A stretch of 64,000 bases of DNA from a virus, in IMG/VR virus record IMGVR_UViG_3300030329_003696, positions 1 through 64,000 of that record, one strand, 5' to 3'. The position numbers were made by a program, and so were the translations under genes. The notes below the pieces were generated by a model that was not told the DNA's origin, did not search any database, and worked only from the letters and a program-made list of their open reading frames with translations. The first letter of the stretch is position 1, and the number at the start of each line of letters is the position of its first letter. This document shows positions 1 to 12,900 of the stretch, in pieces.

Positions 1-942
1 CTTGAAAAATTATTGGCGGGTGATGTAGAAGGGTTTATTTCCGGTCAAGCCGCCGCTGGTGCTGGTGCAGCCTTGGCCACTGGGGATGCCGGATTAGCCG
101 GTCTGTTTGGTGCTAGTGCTTTAGGTGCAGGATTTAAAACACTAGAGGGGCAGGGTCTCTCAGACGCACAGATGCAGCAGGCTGCTGGTCTAAGCTTGGG
201 TGCGGTTGGCATAAATGATACTAGATCTGCACAACTGTTAGCTGGCACCACTGCCGAAGAGGAAGCAATAAAATCAGAGGGTAGAGAACTCGCTGGAGTC
301 ATGGGTGACTTAGCACAAAATCAGGCAGAGTTTGAAAAAGCAGAAATTGCAATTCAAGACGCAGTAATCAATGCTACAAACGCGACATTCAGTAGGGAGG
401 TAGAGGCTATATCTAATAGAAATGTTCAACCTCTAGCTCGTGGTGGAATGGTTTATGCTAGCCGTGGAATGTTTGTGCCTAGGGGTACAGATACGGTGCC
501 TGCCATGTTAACCCCCGGAGAGTTTGTAGTAAACCGCAACGCAGTCCAAAGGGGCAATAATTTACAAATACTAAGAGCTATGAACGGTAGGGGTCAAGGT
601 GGTTCTAATGCGGTCGCCATGAGTAATGGAGGTTCTGTGGGTTACTATCAAGACGGAGGCAGCGTTGAAGCTGCTGCTGGATCGCTAGCTAGCGTTATAC
701 CAAATCTACAGAATGTATTCTCAGATTTTGCTGCAACAGTAGATAAACTTGTTAGTACTAAATTCCAAGTAGCCTTAGATCCTACAAATGTTAATGTAAA
801 CTTTAATGGTGCTTCTTTCTTAGAAACAATGAAAGAGGACATCAAGACAGAACTGTTAAATGAGGTTGGTGAACAAATTAAGAAGGCCAAGCCAAACACC
901 TCTGGAGATCTCAAAACCGGAAACACAGTATTAGGAAACTAG
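1..942 (+). CDS. Tail tape-measure protein, C-terminal end (5' truncated by window edge)
   Basis: The reading frame is open to base 1, so the gene begins upstream of the window; the apparent TTG start at 13 is not real. About 313 residues are visible. The first part is Ala/Gly-rich and probably helical. The middle (near bases 436-540) carries the Gly-rich, Arg-containing segment followed by GTDTVPAMLTPGEFVV, a sequence typical of the C-terminal region of phage tail tape-measure proteins. A final helical segment ends at the stop at 940-942. Tape-measure proteins set tail length and sit inside the tail tube. The gene lies one base upstream of the giant tail protein, consistent with the usual tape measure to tail-tip gene order. 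Family assignment rests on the TVPAMLTPGEFV motif; the rest of the protein is not visible. Confidence 0.8.
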   Translation, partial: LEKLLAGDVEGFISGQAAAGAGAALATGDAGLAGLFGASALGAGFKTLEGQGLSDAQMQQAAGLSLGAVGINDTRSAQLLAGTTAEEEAIKSEGRELAGVMGDLAQNQAEFEKAEIAIQDAVINATNATFSREVEAISNRNVQPLARGGMVYASRGMFVPRGTDTVPAMLTPGEFVVNRNAVQRGNNLQILRAMNGRGQGGSNAVAMSNGGSVGYYQDGGSVEAAAGSLASVIPNLQNVFSDFAATVDKLVSTKFQVALDPTNVNVNFNGASFLETMKEDIKTELLNEVGEQIKKAKPNTSGDLKTGNTVLGN

Positions 943-943
943 G

Positions 944-3900
944 ATGTCACAGCAATTCTTAAAAAGTTTAGAGTGCCTCTGCATAAAAGGCATTGAGCAG
1001 ACCTGTCCAGCAGGTGGCTCCTTAGAAGCAGAGATGACACTCAAAGAAGCCTCTCTCGTTGCTGATATCAAAAGCGAGGATTCAAAAATATCCTCACCCG
1101 GCGAGAAGCTATCCTGCACCTCTACAGACGTTGAGGTTACCGGTACCGGCCCCTATTACGAAGTTACTATCAATAGCCCCACTGAAAATATTGATGGGTC
1201 TTGCGATTTTATTGAAGCTGGTTGGGAACTGGTTGTTACTAGGGAAAACTTTACGGGTAAGCAGTTTGAATACTATGATGTAAAAAGGAAAAACCTTGAC
1301 GGCACAATTTTAGTATTTGGTTTAAGCCCATTTCTTTTAGAGGAAGGGGTCACGTTTGAGTTTCGTGGCGTTGGGCTAATAAAACGTCCAGACGCGATTG
1401 TTGCGAAAGCTTTTGACCAACTTCTAGAAGCTACATCTGAAATAAATAAGGCTCATTTGGGTGCAAGTTTATCTATTAAACCTGACGAACAACCGTTAGA
1501 AACCGGCACAATATACTCATTTCACTTGAGGCCCAGTCAAACCGTCAGATCTGGTGAAGTCACGACAGTAACATTTATACTACCGCCTCTACAAAATGAA
1601 TATATAACCCACCTAATCAAAAATAATCAGAGTGATGCTACAGTAGTTTTCAGAAACGAGCTTGGCGAGATTATATCTACTGGGCAATTTACAGGCTTCG
1701 TCGGAGAGTCCCTCGCTGATGGATTTACGCTGAGTGGAACTACTTTTCCAGAAGACGAAGTTCAAGAATATTTAAGAGCTGAACTCATAATAGATGTTCG
1801 GTTTAAAAATATGGTGATGAATGAGGGTAGTGTTTTACCTGATCTCACCGCTACATATTCAGTAAAAGAATCGTTGGAAGCTGAAGGAGTCCTTGATCCG
1901 GGTTTTACAGACAAGGTTGTTGGAGACTTTGGACTGTTTAGGTGCGAGCAGAAGTTGTTCCCATCGGGAGACCGAGTCATACAAGAGGGTTTTGGTTCTT
2001 TTGTCGGCCCAAGAAAAGAGGAAAGCAATCTTTTCACATTTATAGATGAGGGCGTTTTTGATGGTTTGATGTTTGACCAGAAAGACGCGTCCACACTGAG
2101 TGATGGTACCGATAGTTTCATAATACCAGATTCTGTACACACAGAGGGATTATTCCAATATAAGTGTAACCTCACAGACTTCACCGTTAGACCGGATCAC
2201 ACTAGGCTGCACATGCGTATTGCTGCACCCATTAGCAATTACGAGTCTAGGATCGCCCCATTATATACCGTCTACAATATAAATCTTCTTGATCCGTCCG
2301 GCAACCTCGTCATTAAATACAAAGACTTTAGTCTTCGTGGTGATTCTACAGACAGAAATAACAATTTTGGAACATATTCAACTGCTCCCGAATATAACCT
2401 TTTCACTGATTATTATGATTGGAATCGTCCCCAAAAAGCCCACCTTTATGAAGGCAGTGGCTATTCTCTCTCTTTTAGCGTTAGGGCTGTTTCTTTAGAT
2501 GACGCCTTTGATTTTGGTTTTGATGAAGGCTTTGAGGAAAATTTTGTATTTCCAGAGATTATAGCAGATGAAGACGGAAATAATTATTTAGCCCTAGATG
2601 GAGCACCCCTCTCCACACAAGAGTCTAGGTTCATCAACCCAACTGACGCGTTTAGGGTTTCGGCTGTAGAAATTTGTAATAGCGGTGGAATAGGCATTAG
2701 AAGAGAGCAATATCTGCCAATCCACATAAAAGTTCCTACAAAAGGAAGAAGGGTTGAACAAGATTTCCTACCGTCCTTTTTACCTCTTTCTAATTTTGAT
2801 TCTACCATCTGGCCATCTGTTAGCAGTGTGTGGAGCTGGTCTTCCGATTCTGATATAACTAATGTAAATAAATGCAATGCAGACACAATGCTGTCTGCTA
2901 TTAGAAATAATGCAACTTCTCAGTATATAACAATGGATTCAGCTGAGGGTGGAGGCGTTGCAGATTCTGGCAAGCTAACAATCAAGTTCTCTAACCAAAA
3001 GGCTAATGTAAAAGATATATCTAAGGGTGCATTCAATTTTGCGTTTGATCAAAGCACCAAGAATATTTGGTGGAAACCTAGCGGTGCATTTAATGTAGAA
3101 AACTCTGTAGACACCAACGTTAAAGATATATCGTTCTTTAGTGTTGACACCCTAACCTTGAAAGTCCTAGCTAAAAAACAAGCTGGGTCTAGGGATTACG
3201 CATTAGACGTAGTAGGATATAGCGACGATAAACTTCTTAACAGAACATCGCCATCCGGAGGTTTTATACAAGACCCTTCCGGTATTCACCTAAACAACCT
3301 AATTGTCACACAGCAGGGTCAATACCCCATTGTCTCGGGCTTTAAAGGTAATTCCAATCAATTTGCTTTAGGTGGTAGGTCTATTTCTGAGCATGATGAT
3401 TTCTTCACATCTAGCGGTAATGACCATTACAAGCTGACGCAATATCCTATGGTTACGGGTACTGATTTTGAACTGTATGAAGTTCCCCTTAAAATCAACC
3501 CCGACGTTGATAAACTTGGGATGTTAAGAGATTATACATTAAGCTCTCTGTTAGAACATGTTTACTTAGATATCTTCCCAATTCCTAGTGGTGCTTCGAT
3601 AGCCCACATCTCTCTAAGTGTTAGATACAAACCACAAGACGGTTTGAACATGTCTACATATGGGGGACCAGTCGCCCGTGCTCAAGATGGTAGACGTGAA
3701 GGTGCCCTGTTCCCAACATCTATGGGGCCGCTTGACAATATATTGAATGCTGGTTCTGGATATGCCCCACTTTCTAGGATTTTAGATATACCTCACTCGT
3801 ATAGAACGCCTAAGACAATCAAGAGTAACTATGCAAGGAGATGGCGTGGTGCAGAAGGTACTGTTCGAGGGCCATACGACCCAGATCAATTTAGCTTTGG

Positions 3901-6900
3901 GTTTGAGAACCCGATCATAGATTATCCCTTCCTGTCTGGTTACTTCAAGTTTGACCAAGTAGACGGTAAGTATATAAAATCTTCAGATCTTGGACCTACA
4001 GATGTAACTAATCCTATGGGTACCCTTAGCGGACTCATGGTTGGAAATACGGATATATACCACAATGTCGGTTGGCGTTTTGCTAGTGGAACACTTTTCC
4101 AGCAGCATTTACCCAGTTATAGCGGCAACTACACCACCACAGACTGGACATCCTTATCCAAGGGTTCGTTTAATTTTGTTGGCGACCCAATGTATGGAAA
4201 AATTGCCGACGCCTTCGATAGAACTGCTAGGGTTTCTGGGGTTCACGGAAACATAAACTTCGGCAATATTGATACGACCAGCGGATTTGCCATATTTACT
4301 AGGTTTACCCCAGACGCTAGTATCTCCGGCCAAAGCCACAACCTATTCAATAGCGGTGTATTGTTTGCTAAGTGGGACACGCCGTCTCAACTAGACTTTG
4401 CCTTGGGCTATAAAAACGGCTTCTTGTGTGCATATGCTAAAGACGATGAAGATGATTCAATAGTTGAAGTTATTGACACAATACCTTACAGTGGATACGT
4501 TTACCCATTAAATATATTATTGACATATAACGATCATCAAAGCAGTGGTCTTAAGTTATATGTGGATGCGGAAAATTATTTTGGTGATTACGAATCTGGA
4601 GACTTTGACCCAAGCTATGACGCACCACATCTTCTTCGTGCGTCTTCAAGTAAGTTTTATAAAAAACCCACAAATGGTAGTCTGACTTTAGGTTGGGGTG
4701 CTGGTTCTGGCGTTGGAATAAATGGGTTTATTAGTGAGTTTGGTGTATCTACTTGGAGTTCTGGAGCGGATACTCTTTATGGCTCCGGTACGAATATTGT
4801 TGAAGCAAATGCTGACAGGACATACAAGCAGGTAACTGCCAAAGACTTCTTTGATAATCTTCGGGTAACGTTCTTTAATTCTGGCGTACCACACGGAAAT
4901 GATCAGTTTGGCTTATGGGACAGAGTCAATGAAAACACTTTCCACGATTGGCAGATTGGCGACTTTAAATACTGTGAATTCTCTATAGCGTTTGACCAAT
5001 GGCAAAAACGCCCAAATAGAGAACAGATTATATTTGATATAAAACATCATGGCTCCGGATACTCCTCTAGGAATGATTTATCCCTACCTTCAAGTATAGA
5101 CCCCAGAGTCTCCTATCACACACAGATAGAAAACGACTTCTTGAGATTCCACCTCAGTGATGTTCCTGACCATTTCTATTCTGTAAACAGAAGAATAACA
5201 AAGAGCTTACCGGCAGGATACAAATTCTCAGAGAGAGCTTTGGTTGTTGAAAGTGTGATTCAACACACAACAGACCATTCTATCATTTGGCCACACTGTG
5301 ATGGCAAAGAGGGACCAAGGCTAGTTGTTAGTTTGTACAGTAAAAAGCAAGACCCGTACTGGACCGAGGATGAACCCAACTGGGGCTTGGTAAATAGAAA
5401 GATACATAATGTAGAACCTTCTAGCTGTGTTATGCGTTTAGACACAACCTTTACGTACAACGATCTTGTTGACACCGATGAAGAGTGGGCTATATTCCCG
5501 CAGGAACCTAGACAAACAGAGTTTAAAGAAAAGTACTTCTCCGAAGACGTTAACGATATGTTTGTTCAGTATGACTTGGTTTATCCTTCGGGCAAGGCGT
5601 TTGAGTCTAAAATACAACTACACTCATCTCATGTAAGAATGTCTGATTGTAACGTTCTTTCTCGTGCCACATCTGGTTCAGGCAATCTGTACACTGTGGG
5701 TGCGTTGGGTGTTCCTTCTGGCACTTTAAACTTGAACCTGCCAGAAATACCTGTACCCACCTCTGGCACGCTAAATCTGGGAATAAACGTTCCGATACCG
5801 GTAGATGTTCAAATTCCTTCTGGGCTACCGCTTAATATTAGCGGTCAATACGTCGAGAGAGGATTTATGATCCTCTATACGCCGGAATTCAATACACAGG
5901 GCGAATTGAATCTATTTATGCCAGACCCTGCGGACTATACGTTTACACCGGTTTCTGGCTCTCTTAACTTCTCCATTCCGACACCGATAGATCGGATTTC
6001 GGAGGGTGACGATTCTATAAAGAATAAGTATTTAACATATCCAAGTGGATTTGCCACATCTGAAGCAGCAGAGACGGAGGCAAAACGATTGGGACTCTCC
6101 GGCTCCCACCAAGACTTTACCGGTGATGTATTCTTCCCAGGCGGAAGATCGGATTGGGATGAAAATGGCGATGGATACGTAGACAATTCAAGAATAAGGG
6201 GTCCATATGTTCCCCTATTCATGTTAAACACTGACGACCCAAAACTAGATCAATTAAACCTGTTTACTTTTGCGGTAGGTTCAGGCTCAGGTATCAGAGG
6301 GATACTTAATCTTTCCATACATAACGAGCTGCCGAACTCAGAACCTGGACCGGTAAGTGGTTCGATTAATCTAAATGTTATAGGTGTCCCAATCTTTAAA
6401 CAGATTAGAACTAATAACAATATACCATTATACATTAATGCTCCGAATATAATTAGTAGCAACCCACTCCCACTTACCCTAGGCTTCAACGAGACTGATA
6501 CGCCACACAGCGGAGAAATGAACCTTTATACTGCCAGCTATAATGTGGGGTCAAAAGGGTTTGGCTCTGCTTATGGTATGTGGAACAACAATAACTATGG
6601 AACAGGTATTGAATTACAAGATGACTATTTAGCTAAAATTGATGCATCGAATGAGATCAGGGGTGTAGACCTCTTTGGTTATGGGTCTTGCACCGGAGAT
6701 AGCCCCAGAAAAGCATTTGATTCAGCACTGATCACTGATGGTGTTACGTGGAGAGAGGCTACATGTAACGACGGTGGAATATTCAGAGCAACGGATACAT
6801 ATACTAATTCTGGAGCTAGAAACTTTTCTGGTGATCTAGGATATAGCGGTAACTATTACGGCATCAGGAAGTTCACGCAACTACTACCATCTAGACCGTA

Positions 6901-9900
6901 CTTTACCGAACTAACAATAAAGACGGGTTCCACAGATCCAATTAAAGTTCCTAGAACTTTTGAGGAATGGGAATATGGTATGTGTGGCCCAGACCTAATG
7001 AACGATAGCGGCTGCTGCACATCGGACTGTGATCAAAACCTCATGTTCTCTGGGGTTAAGCTGATTGGTGATGATGCCTGCGGAGTTCCACCTTCTAGCA
7101 ACTTGTGCATAGACCCTGAGACGATAGTCGCATCCGGAAGAAACATTGCAGATAAGTATGGTTACAAGGTTTCCGTAAAGGGAGATCTAATGGCTATTTC
7201 TGCACCAAAAATCACCATTCCTGAGTACGATCAATACGGCGGCGGTCATGTTGGTGTTCCTTCTGGAGGTTCAGTATTCTTATACAGAAGAGGGGTGGAT
7301 GTAGCTGGCAAAAAGGCTAGTTGGGAATTAGAAGAGCAGTTAATGCTCCCGACCGGATTCAGAAAAGACTACATAGAATTTACGGTACAAAACTTACTGA
7401 AATTTGATAACTTTACAATTTCCGGTGCTAAGTGGCAGATCGGTCAAGAAGGTAGAGAGTTTGGATCTTCTTTAGACATGGCCGTAAGCGGTGATGTTGA
7501 GACGATTGTTGTCGGTGCTCCTAGAGCTAAGTGGACAAGACAGTTTAATGAGATAACTACGTCTGGAGTACCATGCGGAACAATGGTGGTAGCAGACCTG
7601 TTTGAGTACAAAGAGAGTGATATCGCTACAATAGCTTCTACCGCCAAGAGATTTGACATTCTTTGGAAATATTTCTCCGCACCTTGGTATGGAGATTGCG
7701 ATTTAGGATGCTTACCCGCTTCTCAGCAATTCTATCCGCAAATCGACATGAAGACTATAGTACTGCAAACAACCTTTGCCGGAAGAAACTACCCAGAAGT
7801 TCCTTCCGACGATACTTGGTTCGTACATAAGTATATCAACAGGCTTGATGATTTTGATTTGCTTGTTGATGTCGGTTCCGGAGTATTAGGGGGAGAAGGT
7901 ACGCTCTCTGAGTTCTTCAGAGCCGGACAACCGGTTGTGTTTAACGGGATGGTTTCCGGTATGAAGTCGGCATTCCTAGAGGCGTTCCCCTATAACACTA
8001 GCCTACTTTATGATGGAACACCAGCAATATTTGGTATGTTTAAAGAAAAGTCTGGATCTACAGCTGGTGCCTTACAATATACAGACGGCGATGGGATTGT
8101 TCATTCACTCTACGACGAGTTTGAAAACTTCTACAACGAGTACACCTTTGAGAGTGGCGTTTACGATCAGACTACAAACCTAGACGCCAGCGGTCACCTT
8201 AATACGGTTCTTGGGGTTTCCGAGAACTGGGCCACTACAACCGTCAATTTGATACGGGATACGTTCGACTCAGGAAGACTCTCTACAACAAAGACTAATG
8301 ACACCCTGAATAGAGATTTTATAACGAGTGGTGTTGGCCAAGAGTGGGGTGACAGTAAAGCTTATGACATAACCCAGTTTCAAATTCCTCCACACTCTGG
8401 GGGTAGGGTCTATGTGTTTGAAAAAGAAAGGGACAACTTCAACTGTGTTCAGATTATATCTTCTCCGAAAAACTTTACAGACTTTGTAGCAGAAGAAATG
8501 GAACCAGATGAAAATGGAAACTATCTGTTTTATGGTAGAGAGTTTAATGACAGATTTGGACACTCCGTTGGAATCAGTGCTAACAGCGAAGTCATATCGA
8601 TTGGCTCACCATTCACTAATTCTCCATGTAGGATATACGAGAAAGACCCCGACGAACAAGCTAGAGTCTATGCCGCACTTTCTGGCTGGTTAGTAACAAA
8701 TAGTAAGAATGCCGGTCTCTCGCACTTCCATACAATTTTTACCGAGTCTGGTAGACTTAAAGCACAAGAGTCTGCTTACGACTTCTTAACACCTTCTGAA
8801 AGACTACAATTTAGAGTAGACAATAACTCAAAGCCTTATAAACTATCCCACAAATACGGTTACGGAAACATCAAGTACGTTGGAACTAGACAGTTTTTAC
8901 CAAGCTTCTTTGCACCAACGTCTAGACTTGGGTGGAGTACAGCCGTTAGTGACGACGGATCTTCTGTTGCGTTTGGTGCTCCCACCGACTCATTTAATGA
9001 ATTTGAAGACGCTAACGTTTATGCAGACACTTTAGACACTTGGGCTTCTTATCAACACGCTGGTGCTGTTAGAATGTTTGAGGCTAGAAAAACATTTGAT
9101 CATAGCGGTGTTGTAGAGTTTGGTAGGTTTGGCAACTTAGACAGAGCTTTACACCCAAGCGAGGTATCTAAAGGTTTCTACGACCAAATGGGCTTATATT
9201 TTGGTGCGGGAGATGATCTGGGCGGTACTAAAACCTTCAGAAGAATGGATTTCTCTGAAATAGAAATTCCTAGAGATGCGGGCTTGGCTTTCATTATTAC
9301 CCCAGAAATAGACGCAGTAAGCGATGAAATTATAGATAACATTAAGAACTGGCTGGTGCTTGGTGATAGACACTTAGTATTGGTCGGGAACGATCCGGTA
9401 TGGGAAGAAAACGGCGTTTACTCTAAATCTAATGATGTAATCAATAAGATCTTAAAAGAGCTTGGCTCGCATATGCGTATAACCGCAGCCAAGAATAAGG
9501 AGATGTCATTACCAGATTGTGTATCTGAGGAAGATAAACTAGACAATAAATATAACATTACGCCTTCATTACAACCCAAACATGGTGCGGGGTCTGTTTC
9601 TCTGAGAGATAATTTCTACGCTCGCGGTGTAGGCGATATCAGAATCAATATTGAAAAGTACGGCTATTCAGATTACGAACAGTACATGGATTGCCCAGAG
9701 GGTGAAGACTGCGATGGTAGTAAGTTTATTGTTAACGAACGTTGCGAGTTTCCTCTAAAGAATAGCGGAGACCTAAGAGCAGAGTGGCATGATACATGCA
9801 CTAAGACCGTTGGGAAAAAGTGTCGCGTTGTGCATTATACACAAAGCTGGCCTTTACACTTCGCTAATTATACACCCAACTGCGACTCAAAACCTTTACA

Positions 9901-12900
9901 GATAATTAACAGGCCAAAGTTTGAGCCTGTCCCAGTATTAACAACCGCCGAACACCTTCCGGCTAGAGTAATAACATATCCAGACACTTCTGGGTATAGT
10001 TCCAAGTTTAAAGATATTTATGAAACCATTATTGAAGATAAGTTCACACCTTTTGCTGACTATTCTGGGGAGCCAGAAGGTTCAAAACATCTACCTATAG
10101 AATCGTTTAAGATTAAAGAAGATTCGGATTCCAACCTAGAAGGAACATTTAATTCGTTTAATCTAGGAGCTTTAGTAGATCCAGATCCAAAGAATGGAAG
10201 AGATGGAATACTTCAGGGGGTAGCAAAAACCTACGATCCAGACAAACCTATAACCTACAAACGAAAAGATTTGTACAAACCTTCGACGCTGGCACTGTCT
10301 GAGTCTGGCGTTAAGGAAGACGGTACGTTTAATAACTCCAAGGTTTACCTATTAGCCAGTCAGTGGCCAGAAGACGATGGTGGACGAGGTTTAACATTCG
10401 CAACTGAGAATAAGGACAAGAACACAGAATTCTACATAAACATGCTAAAGTATGACTGTAATGAAGTTCCTCGTGGGTGGCACTTAGGAGGATGGACTGG
10501 CAACACATCTCTTAAAAATGCTTATTATGTTAATAGAGAAATAGATGACGCGGATAGTCAGCATTCTTTAGCTAGTAAACTCAGGGCAGAATTCCAAGGT
10601 CGTGGTCTTGGCGGATACTTCAAAGAAAATATGACTATACCGGCAGACGGAGATATAAGCCAAGAGGTTACCTTTATTTGGATAGCGAATCCAGAAGGGC
10701 TACCTTCTGACAAAGAAGTTGAAAAGATAAAAACTTGGATGAATACTGGCGAGAAGAGACTTATAATTACCTATACCGCTGCGGACAAACAAAAAGCACA
10801 GCTTTATGCGGGTAATGTAAATGAGATTTGTGAAAAACTTAATATATCCAGTAGGCCATTCTTTGTGCCAAACGATGGCGAATTCTTTGTTACACCTGAC
10901 CCAGACTCGCACTACTTGAAACCATACTCACTACGTGGTAATCGTAACAGCGAGCAAGCACAACTTACGAATACGTCAACAGAGCCTCTATCCGGATGTA
11001 AGGATGGCTACGGTTTCACACCCGCTTACAATGATAGCACAAGTGTTTCAGGGTTATGGGTTTCCGATAAGAGTAACGAACTGTGGCGTGGACACGTACC
11101 TGACGCTCAGGGCGGAGGCGGTGATACATCTTTTGCGAATGATTTACGACTATTTGTTCCTATCTCGGGTGGTTCAAACTACGAGAATATAATATTTTAT
11201 GATGAACCAATTTTCACCCATATACCCAACATACCTAACCCAATATGGAAGATAGAAGGACAGTCTATAATAAAATTCCCAACAATTCCCCTATCTGGAT
11301 ATAAACTTTTCTTTGACTGGGTGTCTGAAACAGCTGTCGAAAAAGAAAGCTTGCTGGTTGAGATAGAGGGTATCAAATCTCGTGTACCCACAGCTTGCGA
11401 CTACTTCCCGCTGCACGATAAATGCAATTCAGAGAATGAAGGAGGAGGGGAGCTTGACCAAGAGGGTGATGACGCCAGTGGAGGAGTTGGTCTTCACCTT
11501 GACCCGACCCCACCAATGACACCTCATTACAGGACAGATATTAACTTCGTTGCTAGGGGTGAAGAAGTAACAATTAAGTTTTCTGCCGCAAGTAGAGGTG
11601 AAATACAGGGAGACCCACTAACACCCGATACAACACCTAAAACAGTTAGAGTGCTCTCAGTTTCGGGTTGTCCAATTCCTATTGATAGCGGCATAAACTT
11701 CAAGAGAACTGAGAAGAAAAAACTAGTAGATAGAATTGAATACGATAAAAAATGGACGGTATTCCCAGGTGGTAGCAGGGTTATACCAGCTGTTTCTAGA
11801 CCCGTTATGCACAAGAGCCATGATTACTGTCGTCCGTTCCCACCGGAAACCGATGAGGGTTGTGAAAACTTCGGAAATGTGTTGATTGAAGATGGACCTG
11901 TAGTCGTAGCAGAAGAGTACGAAAACTTCTCAAGCTTCCCGAATGGTAAATCTAGATCTAAGATTATACTGATCTCCGACTCTACAATGATACAAGGTCA
12001 ATGCTCACACTATCGTAGCGAAACGAGTAAGGGCAACCAAGCATTTATTAGAAGCCTATACCCCAGTAGGCCTAGCAAAGAAGCTACACGTGGTCTTGCG
12101 GGTGGGAAGGACTTCGTGTTTAGTGTTACACCTCTTGACCATGATAGCGACCAAGAAACGGTCTCTTCTCAAGGTAGAAGCTTCTACTTTACACAAAAAC
12201 TCAGAAGTCCAGAAAGAGGTAGTCCAGCTAAATATCATGCGGTTTCAGGTATGATTCCAAACATGACAGAACCTCTATATAGTCTAGGTGGAGCAGTAGG
12301 AAGTCTAGACACCTTTTACGACAACGAGGATACATATCACCCAAGCGATCTAAGCAGACCAAAAGAAATAATAAAATCAGAAGAGATTAAACAAAGAATA
12401 AGGAACTGGGGTAACGACGCTAAGAGTGATTACGGCGTATTTCCTAAGTTCAGTGGTGACTTTTTGAATTATGTTCAGACTGGTCCTCCAAAACGCGATT
12501 ACGCTGATTGGCCTCAGAACCCACTAGGGATACCGGAAGGAAAAGAAAGAAAGTATATACTAGATGCTGGCGTTGGCGGAGGATTACCCGAGCTAATGAA
12601 GTTGAATAATACAGACTATCTAGATCTTGATGTTTACTACTCCGGCTGCTTGGGTGATCTTTTTGGCTATTCAGTTGACCTAGTAGATAATCAACTTGTT
12701 GTAGGCTCTCCGTTTAATGGTTTTGTTTCTAGCGGAACTAGTGTTAGCGGTATTGTGCAGTGGTCAGAAATCAAGGTTGATGAACCTACCGATGGCTTAG
12801 AGTTAGCACAGGATGGTGGTGGCGGTGCAGCCTTCCACTTCGAGAAAACCGGCAGTGGCCAGAACGTTGTTAGCGAATTTTTACCTTGGGAGTTTGGTTC

